Assembly: GCF_001660485.1 (NCBI RefSeq)
Contig: NZ_CP013979.1
Location: 310,001-374,000, forward strand
Origin: Agromyces aureus
Lineage (GTDB): Bacteria; Actinomycetota; Actinomycetes; Actinomycetales; Microbacteriaceae
DNA length: 64,000 nt
Direction of reading: 5' to 3'
The notes beneath the pieces are model-generated. The model was not told where the DNA came from and did not search any database. It saw nothing but the letters and a program-made list of their open reading frames with translations. This document shows, piece by piece, positions 18,116-25,489 of the stretch; position 1 is the first letter of the stretch; each line of letters begins with the position of its first letter. A program made the position numbers and the translations under genes.

Positions 18116-20623
18116 ATGGCCGAGGGTGCGCGGCAGTTGGTGGAGGTCGACGGCCGGAGGCTCCGGCTGACGAACCTCGACAAGGTCATGTATCCCGAGA
18201 CGGGCATGACGAAGGGCGAGGTGATCGCCTACTACGCCGAGATCGCGCCCGCCATGGTGCCGCTCGTCGCGGGTCGCCCGGTCACGAGGCTCAGGTGGGT
18301 GCACGGCGTCGGAACGGCGGATGCCCCCGAGCGGCCGTTCTTCGAGAAGACGCTCGACGAGCACGCGCCCGAGTGGCTGCGCCGCGGGGTGATCCGCCAT
18401 TCCGACGGCGACAAGCCGTATCCGATCGCCGGCGATCGCGCCTCGCTCGTCTGGCTCGCGCAGCAGGCGTCGCTCGAGGTGCACGTGCCGCAGTGGCGGT
18501 TCGCGGCCGACGGGCAGCCGGCGAATCCCGACCGCATCGTGTTCGACCTCGATCCGGGCGAGGGCATGGGCCTGGTCGAGTGCGCCGAGGTCGCGAGGCT
18601 CGTGCGCGCGCTCATCGGGGGCATGGGGCTCGACGCCGTGCCGGTCACGAGCGGCAGCAAGGGCATCCACCTCTACGCGGCGCTCGACGGGCGGCAGACC
18701 TCGGAGCAGGTGTCGGATGTCGCGCGCGAACTCGCGCGCGCCCTCGAGTCCGATCATCCGGGCCTCATCGTGTCGAGCATGAGCAAGATCGTGCGCGGCG
18801 GCCGGGTGCTCATCGACTGGAGCCAGAACAACGGCAAGAAGACGACGATCGCCCCGTACTCGCTGCGCGGGCGGGCCCGCCCGACGGTGGCCGCGCCGCG
18901 CACGTGGGAGGAGCTCGACGACCCCGGCCTGCGGCACCTCGAGGCGCACGAGGTGCTCGAGCGCGTGGCATCCGGAATCGACCCGATCGCCTCGCTCGCG
19001 GACTCGGGCGGGGGCGCCGGGGGCGGCGCCGGGCCGCTCGCGACGTACCTCTCGATGCGCACGACCGGCGTCACGCCCGAGCCGATGCCGGGGTCGAGTT
19101 GGGCGGCGCCCGGCGGGGGAGCCCCGGGTTCGAGCGCGCTGTCGTTCGTGATCCAGGAGCACCACGCGAGGCGACTGCACTACGACTTCCGGCTCGAGCG
19201 CGACGGCGTGCTGAAGAGCTGGGCGGTGCCCAAGGGCGTGCCGGAGGATCCGGGCGTGAACCACCTCGCGGTGCAGACCGAGGACCACCCCCTGGAGTAC
19301 GGCGGGTTCGAGGGCACGATCCCCGGCGGCGAGTACGGTGCCGGGTCGGTGACGATCTGGGATGCGGGCACCTACGCGACCGAGAAGTGGCGCGACGACG
19401 AGGTCATCGTCGACGTGCAGGGCCGGGTCGGCGGACCGCTCGGCGCCGTGCGGCTCGCGCTGATCCGCACGGGCGGCGAGGGCGAGAAGAGCACGTGGCT
19501 GCTGCACCGCATGAAGGACCAGCGGCCGGGGGAGGTCGTTGCGACGGTCGGGTCTCGAGACGGCGCCGGCGCGCCTCCTCGACCGGCGGCCGGCGCGAAC
19601 CCCGCCGGTCGAGGAGGGAGCGAAGCGAGCGTCTCGAGACCAGCGACTCCGGGAGCGGCCGAGCCGATCACCGCGCGCCCCATGCTCGCGTCGCCCGGCA
19701 CGCTCGGCCTCGTCGGCGCCGGCGACTGGGCGCTCGAGTACAAGTGGGACGGCATCCGCGTGCTCGCGCGCACCGACGGCGGGGGCCTGCGCCTGGTCAG
19801 CCGCAACGGCAACGACGTCACCTCCAGATACCCCGAGCTCGCCGGCCTGCCCGGCGCCCTCCGCGGTGATGCGCTCGTCGACGGCGAGCTCGTCGCGCTC
19901 GACGACGACGGCCGCCCGAGCTTCGAGCTGCTGCAGTCGCGCATGAACCTCACGCGCACCAGGGAGATACAGCGGCTCGCGACATCCGCCCCCGTTCGCC
20001 TGCTGCTCTTCGACGTGCTCGAGATCGCGGGCGACGACGTGACGGATGCCCCCTACCGCGAGCGGCGTCGCCGGCTCGAGCGGCTCGTGCGGCCCGGGTC
20101 GGGCATGCCCGTGGAGGTGCCCGCCCTGGCGACCGGATCGCCCGCCGACGCGCTCGCCGAAGCGCGCCGGCTCGGCCTCGAGGGGCTCGTGGCGAAGCGG
20201 CCCGACTCGACGTACCACCCCGGAACACGTTCCGAGCAGTGGCTGAAGCTCAAGCTCACGCGCACGCAGGAGGTCGTGATCGGCGGCTACCGCGTCGGCG
20301 TCGGTTCGCGAACCGGCCGCATCCGCTCGCTGCTCGTCGGGATCCCGGGCGAGCACGGACTCGAGTACGCCGGTCGCGTCGGCAGCGGCCTGCGCGAGCT
20401 GGAGTCCGAGCGCCTGCTCGCGCGACTCGACGCCGCCGTGCGGGAGACATCGCCGTTCGTCGACGTGCCCGAGGCGGATGCCGTCGATGCGGTCTGGGTC
20501 GAGCCGCAGCTCGTCGGCGAGATCGAGCTCGCCGAGTGGACGAGCACGGGCGTGGCGCGCCATCCGCGCTGGCGGGGGCTCAGGCCCGACAAGTCGCCGA
20601 GCGAGGTCGTGCGCGAGGCGTGA
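18116..20623 (+). CDS. ligD: Multifunctional ATP-dependent DNA ligase LigD
   Basis: The NHEJ enzyme: fills, trims and seals broken DNA ends. The 835 residues have the mycobacterial order Pol-PE-Lig. The primase-like polymerase (about 15-300) shows VFDLDPGEGMG with catalytic Asp and SGSKGIHLYA. The phosphoesterase (about 340-475) begins with EHHARRLHYDFRLERDG. The ligase (about 515-835) has the adenylated Lys543 in EYKWDGIR. The linker between PE and Lig, about residues 479-509, is encoded by a palindromic dispersed repeat inserted in frame (see separate entry). The ATG at 18116 gives MAEGARQLVEVDG. It is divergent from ku. Confidence 0.95.
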   Translation: MAEGARQLVEVDGRRLRLTNLDKVMYPETGMTKGEVIAYYAEIAPAMVPLVAGRPVTRLRWVHGVGTADAPERPFFEKTLDEHAPEWLRRGVIRHSDGDKPYPIAGDRASLVWLAQQASLEVHVPQWRFAADGQPANPDRIVFDLDPGEGMGLVECAEVARLVRALIGGMGLDAVPVTSGSKGIHLYAALDGRQTSEQVSDVARELARALESDHPGLIVSSMSKIVRGGRVLIDWSQNNGKKTTIAPYSLRGRARPTVAAPRTWEELDDPGLRHLEAHEVLERVASGIDPIASLADSGGGAGGGAGPLATYLSMRTTGVTPEPMPGSSWAAPGGGAPGSSALSFVIQEHHARRLHYDFRLERDGVLKSWAVPKGVPEDPGVNHLAVQTEDHPLEYGGFEGTIPGGEYGAGSVTIWDAGTYATEKWRDDEVIVDVQGRVGGPLGAVRLALIRTGGEGEKSTWLLHRMKDQRPGEVVATVGSRDGAGAPPRPAAGANPAGRGGSEASVSRPATPGAAEPITARPMLASPGTLGLVGAGDWALEYKWDGIRVLARTDGGGLRLVSRNGNDVTSRYPELAGLPGALRGDALVDGELVALDDDGRPSFELLQSRMNLTRTREIQRLATSAPVRLLLFDVLEIAGDDVTDAPYRERRRRLERLVRPGSGMPVEVPALATGSPADALAEARRLGLEGLVAKRPDSTYHPGTRSEQWLKLKLTRTQEVVIGGYRVGVGSRTGRIRSLLVGIPGEHGLEYAGRVGSGLRELESERLLARLDAAVRETSPFVDVPEADAVDAVWVEPQLVGEIELAEWTSTGVARHPRWRGLRPDKSPSEVVREA
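19551..19641. repeat. REP-like palindromic element inside ligD
   Basis: Two inverted units face each other: 19551-19586 (GGTCTCGAGAC...CTCGACCGG) and 19605-19641 (CCGGTCGAGGAG...GTCTCGAGACC), joined by 18 bp. The first unit, reverse-complemented, matches a single unit after the lacI gene (25266-25301) with about one difference. The whole element is read in frame as a Gly/Ala/Pro/Arg-rich linker. Confidence 0.8.
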
Positions 20624-20656
20624 GCCGTGCGGGCAGGCCCGCGAGCTCTGAGCCGC

Positions 20657-21628
20657 TCAGTCCGCGTCCTCTCCGAGCAGGTCGAGCAGCGCCCGTTCGC
20701 GCCCGCCCCGCAGCGAGATCGTGCGGTCGAGCTCGTAGGCGGCGATGACGCGCGGGTCGATGTAACTGCCCTTCGCGATCGTGGGCGTGTTGCCGAGCAC
20801 GAGGCTCGTCTGCTCGATCGCGTCGCGCACCGACGCGTCGCGCGCCCGCTTCGTGGTGGCCGGCCCGAGCTGGGCGAGGCGCTCGGCCGCCGTGATCGTG
20901 CCGCGCAGCGTGCGGAAGTCCTTCGCCGTGAAGTCGCCGCCGGTCTGCAGCCGGATGTGCTCGTTGACGTCCGACGGCCCGAGCGCGCGGAAGCGGCGCC
21001 CGTCGAGCCACGCGTAGAGGCGCCCGGCCGACGACCGCTCGCGGGTGCGGTCGACGAAGCCCGCGAGCGCGGCATCCGTGAAGCGCAGATCCTGTCGGAT
21101 GCCGCCCTTCGCCTGGAAGCGCAGGCGAACCGTCTCGCCGTCGAGCGTCGCGTTGCGCACGAGCAGCGTCGTGAGGCCGCGGCTGCGGAAGCCGGCGAGC
21201 GACTCCTCGGAGCCCACGCGGATCGCCCCCAGCTCGAGCGTGCGGAACGCCGCGGCCAGCACCCGCTCGCGCGGCAGGTCGGGCAGCGCGAGGTCGAGTG
21301 CGCTCGCACGACGCGCTGCGGGCAGTCGGCGCGCGAGTTCGAGCATGCGATCGAACTTCTCGGCGTCCTGCCGTTCGCGCCAGGCCGGGTGGTAGATGTA
21401 CTGCCGGCGACCGGCCGCATCGACGCCGACGGCGAGGATGTGGGCGTTCGCGGCATCCGCGATCCACACCTGTTCCCAGGCCGGCGGCACCGCCAGCTCG
21501 AGGATGCGCGCGCGCTCGCCCCGACTCGCCGCCGACCCGTCGACGTGCACGAACGCGAACCCGCGACCGCGCCGCACCCGGGTGTACCCGGGCGCGGCGT
21601 ACGGTTCGACGTGCCTCAGCCGCGGCAT
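20657..21628 (-). CDS. DNA topoisomerase IB
   Basis: Relaxes supercoils through a transient 3'-phosphotyrosine bond. The 323 residues match poxvirus-like bacterial TopIB. The N-terminal domain (about 1-85) includes IYHPAWRERQDAEKF. The catalytic domain carries ARG/LYS residues in RFQAKGGIRQDLRF and KDFRTLRGTITAA. The nucleophile is Tyr289 in KGSYIDPRVIAAYE. The ATG is at 21628. It forms a minus-strand series with the Rho-N-like and SDR genes upstream (3-bp and 46-bp gaps), which suggests a stress or DNA-maintenance operon, and it is convergent with ligD. Confidence 0.92.
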   Translation of the reverse strand: MPRLRHVEPYAAPGYTRVRRGRGFAFVHVDGSAASRGERARILELAVPPAWEQVWIADAANAHILAVGVDAAGRRQYIYHPAWRERQDAEKFDRMLELARRLPAARRASALDLALPDLPRERVLAAAFRTLELGAIRVGSEESLAGFRSRGLTTLLVRNATLDGETVRLRFQAKGGIRQDLRFTDAALAGFVDRTRERSSAGRLYAWLDGRRFRALGPSDVNEHIRLQTGGDFTAKDFRTLRGTITAAERLAQLGPATTKRARDASVRDAIEQTSLVLGNTPTIAKGSYIDPRVIAAYELDRTISLRGGRERALLDLLGEDAD

Positions 21629-21632
21629 CCGC

Positions 21633-21899
21633 TCAGTGGTTCCGGAGCGCCGAGATGAGCTCGGACTTGCGCTTGCCGCTGTAGCCGGTGAGCCCGAGCT
21701 CCTTCGCCCGCCGCTTCAGGTCGGGCACGGTCCAGTCGTCGTAGTCGCCGCTCTCGCCGCCCTTGCGGCCGATCTCGCTGCGGCCCTGCGCGGCGGCGGC
21801 GTTCGAGATGCGCGCCGCCTTCTCCTTGGAGGCGCCGTCGTCGCGGAGTTTCTCGTAGAGCTCTGGGTCCTTCAGCGATGCGTTCCTGCGCCCGGGCAT
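21633..21899 (-). CDS. Small protein with Rho-N/SAP-like domain
   Basis: An 88-residue basic protein. The N-terminal half (MPGRRNASLKDPELYEKLRDDGASKEKAARISNA) resembles a DUF7218-type module. The C-terminal part (about 57-88; WTVPDLKRRAKELGLTGYSGKRKSELISALRNH, in two pieces) is a Rho N-terminal or SAP-like helix-extended-helix that usually binds nucleic acid. The ATG at 21899 follows a strong AAGGAGGG. It ends 4 nt before the TopIB start, so it should be co-transcribed with it. The function is unproven. Confidence 0.75.
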   Translation of the reverse strand: MPGRRNASLKDPELYEKLRDDGASKEKAARISNAAAAQGRSEIGRKGGESGDYDDWTVPDLKRRAKELGLTGYSGKRKSELISALRNH

Positions 21900-21945
21900 G
21901 TCGCCCTCCTTCTGCTGGTGGTCGATGGGGAGGAAGCGGGCGGGG

Positions 21946-22830
21946 TCACAGTCCCCGCCCGCCGGTCACCGGCAGCACCGCGCCCGAGACGTACGAGGCG
22001 TCATCCGATGCCAGGTAGACGTACGCGCCGGCGAGCTCAGCGGGCTGACCCGCTCGCCCGAGCGGGGTGTCGCGGCCGAACCCGGGCAGGTGGTCGGGCC
22101 ACCCGGTCGCCGGGATGAGCGGGGTCCAGATGGGTCCGGGCGCGACCGCGTTGACCCGGATGCCGCGCGGCCCGAGCTCCTCGGCGAGCGCCTTCGTGAA
22201 GGCCACGAGTGCGGCCTTGGTCATGGCGTAGTCGACGAGGGACGATGAGGGGTCGAAGCCCTGGATCGACGACGTCGTGATGATCGAGGACCCGGCCGGC
22301 ATGTGCGGCACGGCCGCCCTGGCGAGGAACACGGGTGCGAAGAGGTTCACGCGCACGACGCGTTCGAAGTCGTCCGTCGGAATCTGCTCGATGCCGCCCC
22401 GATCGCGTTGGTGCGCGGCGTTGAGCACGAGCAGGTCGAGCCCGCCGAAGGCCGCCTCGGTGTCGTGCACGAGATCGGCGCAGTGCTCCTCGCTCCGCAG
22501 GTCGCCCGGCAGCAGCAGGGCGTCGCGCCCGGCATCGGCGACCCAGACCGCGGTCTCCTCGGCGTCGGCCTGCTCGCTCGGCAGGTACGAGATCGCGACC
22601 TGCGCGCCCTCCCGGGCGAACGCGATGGCCACCGCGCGGCCGATGCCCGAGTCGCCGCCCGTGATGAGCGCGCGGCGGCCGTTCAGGCGCCCGGCTCCCC
22701 GGTAGCTCTGCTCCCCGTGGTCGGGCTGCGGCGACATGGGGGCGGTCAGCCCCGGCGGCTCCTGCTCCTGCCGCGGGAACGGATCGGTGGTGTGCCGCGT
22801 CGTCGGATCGATCAGACGGTCGTTGTGCAT
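21946..22830 (-). CDS. SDR family oxidoreductase, general-stress type
   Basis: A 294-residue classical short-chain dehydrogenase resembling the stress-induced YhdN/YghA/GS39 branch, which has a 40-residue N-terminal extension containing PFPRQEQEPPGLTAPM. The NADP site is TGGDSGIGRAVA, and the NAAHQ and catalytic YAMTK motifs are present. The C-terminus VSGAVLPVTGGRG is standard. The ATG is at 22830. It lies upstream of the Rho-N-like and TopIB genes on the same strand. The substrate is unknown; relatives respond to desiccation or osmotic stress. Confidence 0.88.
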   Translation of the reverse strand: MHNDRLIDPTTRHTTDPFPRQEQEPPGLTAPMSPQPDHGEQSYRGAGRLNGRRALITGGDSGIGRAVAIAFAREGAQVAISYLPSEQADAEETAVWVADAGRDALLLPGDLRSEEHCADLVHDTEAAFGGLDLLVLNAAHQRDRGGIEQIPTDDFERVVRVNLFAPVFLARAAVPHMPAGSSIITTSSIQGFDPSSSLVDYAMTKAALVAFTKALAEELGPRGIRVNAVAPGPIWTPLIPATGWPDHLPGFGRDTPLGRAGQPAELAGAYVYLASDDASYVSGAVLPVTGGRGL

Positions 22831-22930
22831 GACTGCTCCTCCCGTGATCGCCCCACGCTAGGCGGCGGCCGCTCGGGCTCGCACGGGGTTGACAGTGACG
22901 GATGCCGGTGCCCGCCGCCGCGCGATGCGC

Positions 22931-22960
22931 GACCTAGCAGGTCGCTCGTTCAGCGGTCAA
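22931..22960 (-). promoter_or_regulatory. Candidate promoter of the SDR/TopIB operon
   Basis: On the minus strand TTGACC (22955-22960) and TAGGTC (22931-22936) are spaced by 18 bp, about 100 nt upstream of the SDR start. A 9-bp inverted repeat GGGGTTGAC/GTCAACCCC (22885-22893, 22956-22964) overlaps the -35. Nothing else is seen in the 291-bp gap 22831-23121. Confidence 0.4.
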
Positions 22961-23121
22961 CCCCCAGCGTGGTCGCTGCCGTGCGCCATAACGTGGAGGA
23001 CACGGAGCGCATCCGCCCCGAGGTTCCGCCGATCGCAGATCACCCCCCGATCAAGACGACGTCGGAGGCCGAACGTCCGCCACCCCCATCAGGGGCGAGC
23101 GGATCTTGAGAAGGAGAGACC

Positions 23122-23286
23122 ATGAACATCCTCGTCGCCATCATCGCCATCGTGGCTGTCATCCTGCTGTTCACGGGCGGCTTCGTGCAGTCCCTGAACT
23201 TCCTGCTCTGGGTCGGACTGGTACTTCTGATCCTCGCCGTCATCGTGTGGCTCGTGCGCTTCCTCGGAGGCAAGCGCACGGTCTGA
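23122..23286 (+). CDS. 54-aa two-helix membrane protein
   Basis: A short frame starting at ATG 23122 after AAGGAGAG. Nearly the whole length is hydrophobic: helix 1 about residues 2-22 (MNILVAIIAIVAVILLFTGG), helix 2 about 27-45, then RFLGGKRTV as a cytoplasmic tail. The two helices are split by a short QSLN turn. A strong terminator follows 19 nt later, which supports a genuine transcription unit. Similar tiny hydrophobic proteins are common in actinobacteria, but their function is not known to me. Confidence 0.75.
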   Translation: MNILVAIIAIVAVILLFTGGFVQSLNFLLWVGLVLLILAVIVWLVRFLGGKRTV

Positions 23287-23305
23287 TCAGACAGACCGCA
23301 CCCGC

Positions 23306-23340
23306 GGCGCGGGCGACCTTCGGGTCGCCCGCGCCGTTTT
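23306..23340 (+). terminator. Strong intrinsic terminator with UUCG loop
   Basis: Thirteen-bp perfect GC-rich arms (23306-23318, 23323-23335) close a TTCG tetraloop and are followed by GTTTT. Confidence 0.9.
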
Positions 23341-23404
23341 GCGTGCGGGGCCGTTCCTCGGGCGGTGCCGCGAGAGCCCTGTTCGAACTGGGACCCGCCA
23401 GACG

Positions 23405-23410
23405 TACAAT
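23405..23410 (+). promoter_or_regulatory. -10 box of the first DUF7882 gene (leaderless)
   Basis: TACAAT ends 6 nt before the GTG at 23417; no ribosome site is present. Confidence 0.65.
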
Positions 23411-23416
23411 TGGCGC

Positions 23417-23809
23417 GTGGGCACCCTCTATTACGGCGATTCCGGTACGCCGATCGGCATCGAGGATCGAGCGCTGGCGCACCTCAAGGTCGCCATCACG
23501 ACCAAGCTCCGGCGGGGCGAGAGCTTCACGCTCTCGTGGCGGCACACCGACGACCAGCCCCGCGGGCGCACGACGCTCTGGCTGCACGCGTCGATCCCGC
23601 TTCGCTTCGTCTTCGACGAGCCCGAGTCGCCCGAACTCAGCCGCGAGTGGATCGAAGAGCTGATGCGCTCGGCGAACAGCACCGGCGGCATCAGCCTCGT
23701 GCCCGAGCACCTCGACACGGACCCGATCCCGACCCTGCCCGACCAGCCCGTGCAGGTCGGCGTCGACGTGCAGGAGGTCGAGGCCGACGAGGAGACGTCC
23801 CCCAGCTGA
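23417..23809 (+). CDS. DUF7882 family protein, copy 1
   Basis: A 130-residue protein of a small family I know mainly from Microbacteriaceae; function unknown. It starts MGTLYYGDSGTPIGIEDRAL, followed by LKVAITTKLRRGESFTLSW, the WLHASIPLRFVF segment and REWIEELMRSANSTGG. The C-terminal 35 residues are acidic and variable (EVEADEETSPS). The GTG at 23417 is chosen because a TACAAT box lies 6 nt upstream and the protein then begins like its paralogue. It faces that paralogue tail to tail across 18 bp. Confidence 0.8.
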   Translation: MGTLYYGDSGTPIGIEDRALAHLKVAITTKLRRGESFTLSWRHTDDQPRGRTTLWLHASIPLRFVFDEPESPELSREWIEELMRSANSTGGISLVPEHLDTDPIPTLPDQPVQVGVDVQEVEADEETSPS

Positions 23810-23827
23810 CGGGTGCCGCGGCCCGGC

Positions 23828-24151
23828 TCAGTCGTCTTCGATCGGCTCGTTCTCGTCGGGTTCGGGAACCCAGTGCAGGCCCGACGTGCTGTTCGCGGTG
23901 AGCAGGAGCTGCTCGATCCACAGTCGATTGAGTTTGGCGGGGCGATTGCCGCTGAACACGAACTGCAGCGGAATCGACTCGTGCACCCAGAGCGTCGTGC
24001 GGCCGCTGCCATTGGCGACGCCGTGATCCCACGACATCGAGAAGCTCTCGGAGCGGCGCAGCTTGTTGAGGATCGCGACCCGCAGGTGGGCCAGCGTGCG
24101 GTCGTCGATCTCGAGCTCGCGCGGTGAGGAGTTGTAGATGAGCCTGCCCAT
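23828..24151 (-). CDS. DUF7882 family protein, copy 2
   Basis: A 107-residue paralogue of the preceding gene. It starts MGRLIYNSSPRELEIDDRTL and continues with LRVAILNKLRRSESFSMSW, VHESIPLQFVF and NRLWIEQLLLTANST, aligning throughout with copy 1. It lacks the longer acidic tail, ending EPDENEPIEDD. The ATG at 24151 lies 6 nt after a TAGAGT box on the minus strand, so it too should be leaderless. The spacing of Leu and charged residues suggests a compact alpha/beta cytoplasmic protein. No function is established to my knowledge. Confidence 0.8.
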   Translation of the reverse strand: MGRLIYNSSPRELEIDDRTLAHLRVAILNKLRRSESFSMSWDHGVANGSGRTTLWVHESIPLQFVFSGNRPAKLNRLWIEQLLLTANSTSGLHWVPEPDENEPIEDD

Positions 24152-24157
24152 GCGCCG

Positions 24158-24163
24158 ACTCTA
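24158..24163 (-). promoter_or_regulatory. -10 box of the second DUF7882 gene (leaderless)
   Basis: TAGAGT on the minus strand, 6 nt from the ATG at 24151. Confidence 0.6.
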
Positions 24164-24236
24164 GTCCCGCCGAGCCGAGGAATGACGGCCTGCGAGCCCT
24201 GTGCGCCCCCCTGTCGAGTTCTTGCGCAGCCTGCCG

Positions 24237-24242
24237 TAGCAT
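24237..24242 (+). promoter_or_regulatory. -10 box of lacI-type gene (leaderless)
   Basis: TAGCAT ends 7 nt before ATG 24250 and overlaps the upstream ATG 24241, which therefore cannot be in the transcript. A CTTGCGCA word at 24221-24228 matches the motif in the downstream glucosidase promoter, hinting at autoregulation. Confidence 0.55.
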
Positions 24243-24249
24243 GGCGCAC

Positions 24250-25257
24250 ATGTCGAGGAGGCTGGCGGATGTCGCGCGCAAGGTCGGAGTCAGCGAGGCG
24301 ACCGTCAGCCGGGTGCTGAACGGCAAGCCCGGCGTGTCGGCGTCGACGAGGGACGCCGTGCTCACGGCACTCGACGTGCTCGGGTACGAGCGGCCGACGA
24401 AGCTGCGCGGCGAACGCGCCAGGCTCGTGGGGCTCGTGATGCCCGAGCTGCAGAACCCGATCTTCCCCGCGCTCGCCGAGTCGATCGGCGGCGGCCTCGC
24501 GCAGAACGGGTACACGCCCGTGCTCTGCATCCAGACGGCCGGCGGCATCTCCGAGACCGACTACGTCGAGCTGCTGCTGCACCAGCAGGTCTCGGGCGTG
24601 ATCTTCGCGGGCGGGGCCTACGCGCAGGCCGACGCGAACCACGAGCACTACGAGCGCCTGCGCGAACTGAAGCTGCCGACCGTGCTCGTGAACGCACCGG
24701 TCGACGGCATCGGGTTCGCCACGGTCTCGTGCGACGACGTGACGTCGATGGAGCAGGCGTTCGGCCACCTGCTGCAGCTCGGGCACGAGCGCATCGGCAT
24801 CCTGCTCGGGCCGCGCGACCACATCCCCTCGCGGCGCAAGCACGAGGCCGCCGTGCGCATGGCCGAGCGGCACGGCGTCGAACTCGGCGAGGATCGCGTC
24901 GTGCACTCGCTGTACTCGCTCGAGTCCGGGCAGACCGCGGCGACCAAGCTCATCGCCGCCGGGGTCACGGGCATCATCTGCGCGAGCGACCCGATGGCGC
25001 TCGGCGCCGTTCGCGCCGTGCGTCGTGCGGGTCTGCGCGTGCCCGAGGACGTGTCGGTGATCGGCTACGACGACTCGGCGCTCATGAACTGCACCGAGCC
25101 GCCGCTCACGACCGTGCGGCAGCCGATCGAGGCCATGGGCAAGATGATCATCGAGCTGCTCATGCGCCAGATGTCGAGCGAGCGCAGCATCGGCGACGAG
25201 GTGTTCTTCGCACCCGAGCTCGTGGTGCGGGCCTCGACGGCGCCCGCTCCGCGCTGA
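24250..25257 (+). CDS. LacI-family transcriptional regulator
   Basis: A 335-residue sugar-responsive repressor. The N-terminal helix-turn-helix is RRLADVARKVGVSEATVSR, with the hinge helix after VLTALDVLGYERPTK. The periplasmic-binding-like core runs from about 60 to 330, ending in the usual VSVIGYDDSALMNCTEPPL and TVRQPIEAMGK segments. ATG 24250 is preferred to 24241 because the -10 box overlaps the latter. It lies upstream of, and co-directional with, a glucosidase and sugar ABC genes, so it most likely controls alpha-glucoside use and is released by the sugar. The REP-like unit after its stop may help end its transcript. Confidence 0.92.
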   Translation: MSRRLADVARKVGVSEATVSRVLNGKPGVSASTRDAVLTALDVLGYERPTKLRGERARLVGLVMPELQNPIFPALAESIGGGLAQNGYTPVLCIQTAGGISETDYVELLLHQQVSGVIFAGGAYAQADANHEHYERLRELKLPTVLVNAPVDGIGFATVSCDDVTSMEQAFGHLLQLGHERIGILLGPRDHIPSRRKHEAAVRMAERHGVELGEDRVVHSLYSLESGQTAATKLIAAGVTGIICASDPMALGAVRAVRRAGLRVPEDVSVIGYDDSALMNCTEPPLTTVRQPIEAMGKMIIELLMRQMSSERSIGDEVFFAPELVVRASTAPAPR

Positions 25258-25265
25258 CGGACGTG

Positions 25266-25301
25266 CCGGTCGAGGAGGCGCGCCAGCGCCGTCTCGAGAC
25301 C
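25266..25301. repeat. Single REP-like unit after the lacI gene
   Basis: CCGGTCGAGGAG...GTCTCGAGACC, 36 bp, near-identical to the left unit of the element inside ligD. It ends in the palindrome GTCTCGAGAC and could form a partial hairpin. Confidence 0.75.
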
Positions 25302-25323
25302 AGCGCCCCCGCACGACGCTCGC

Positions 25324-25373
25324 TTGCGCGGAATTCGCAAGCCTGATCCGCAATTTCGCGCAAGTCGTCGCAA
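25324..25373. promoter_or_regulatory. Operator-like CGCAA repeats before the glucosidase gene
   Basis: CGCAA occurs at 25336, 25349, 25359 and 25369; the last three are exactly 10 bp apart. The first forms CTTGCG-N7-CGCAAG with the inverted copy starting at 25323. This lies about 120-165 bp upstream of the glucosidase, in the most AT-rich stretch locally. It is a likely LacI-regulator site, by position. Confidence 0.5.
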
Positions 25374-25489
25374 ACTTCTGTCGATTTGTTGAAGAGTTGC
25401 ATCATTCTGTTGCCTTCAATACCTTGACGGTCATCGACGCCGTCGTCTCCAGCTGACGCGGCGCGCCCCGTCCAGGAGGAGACCACCGC

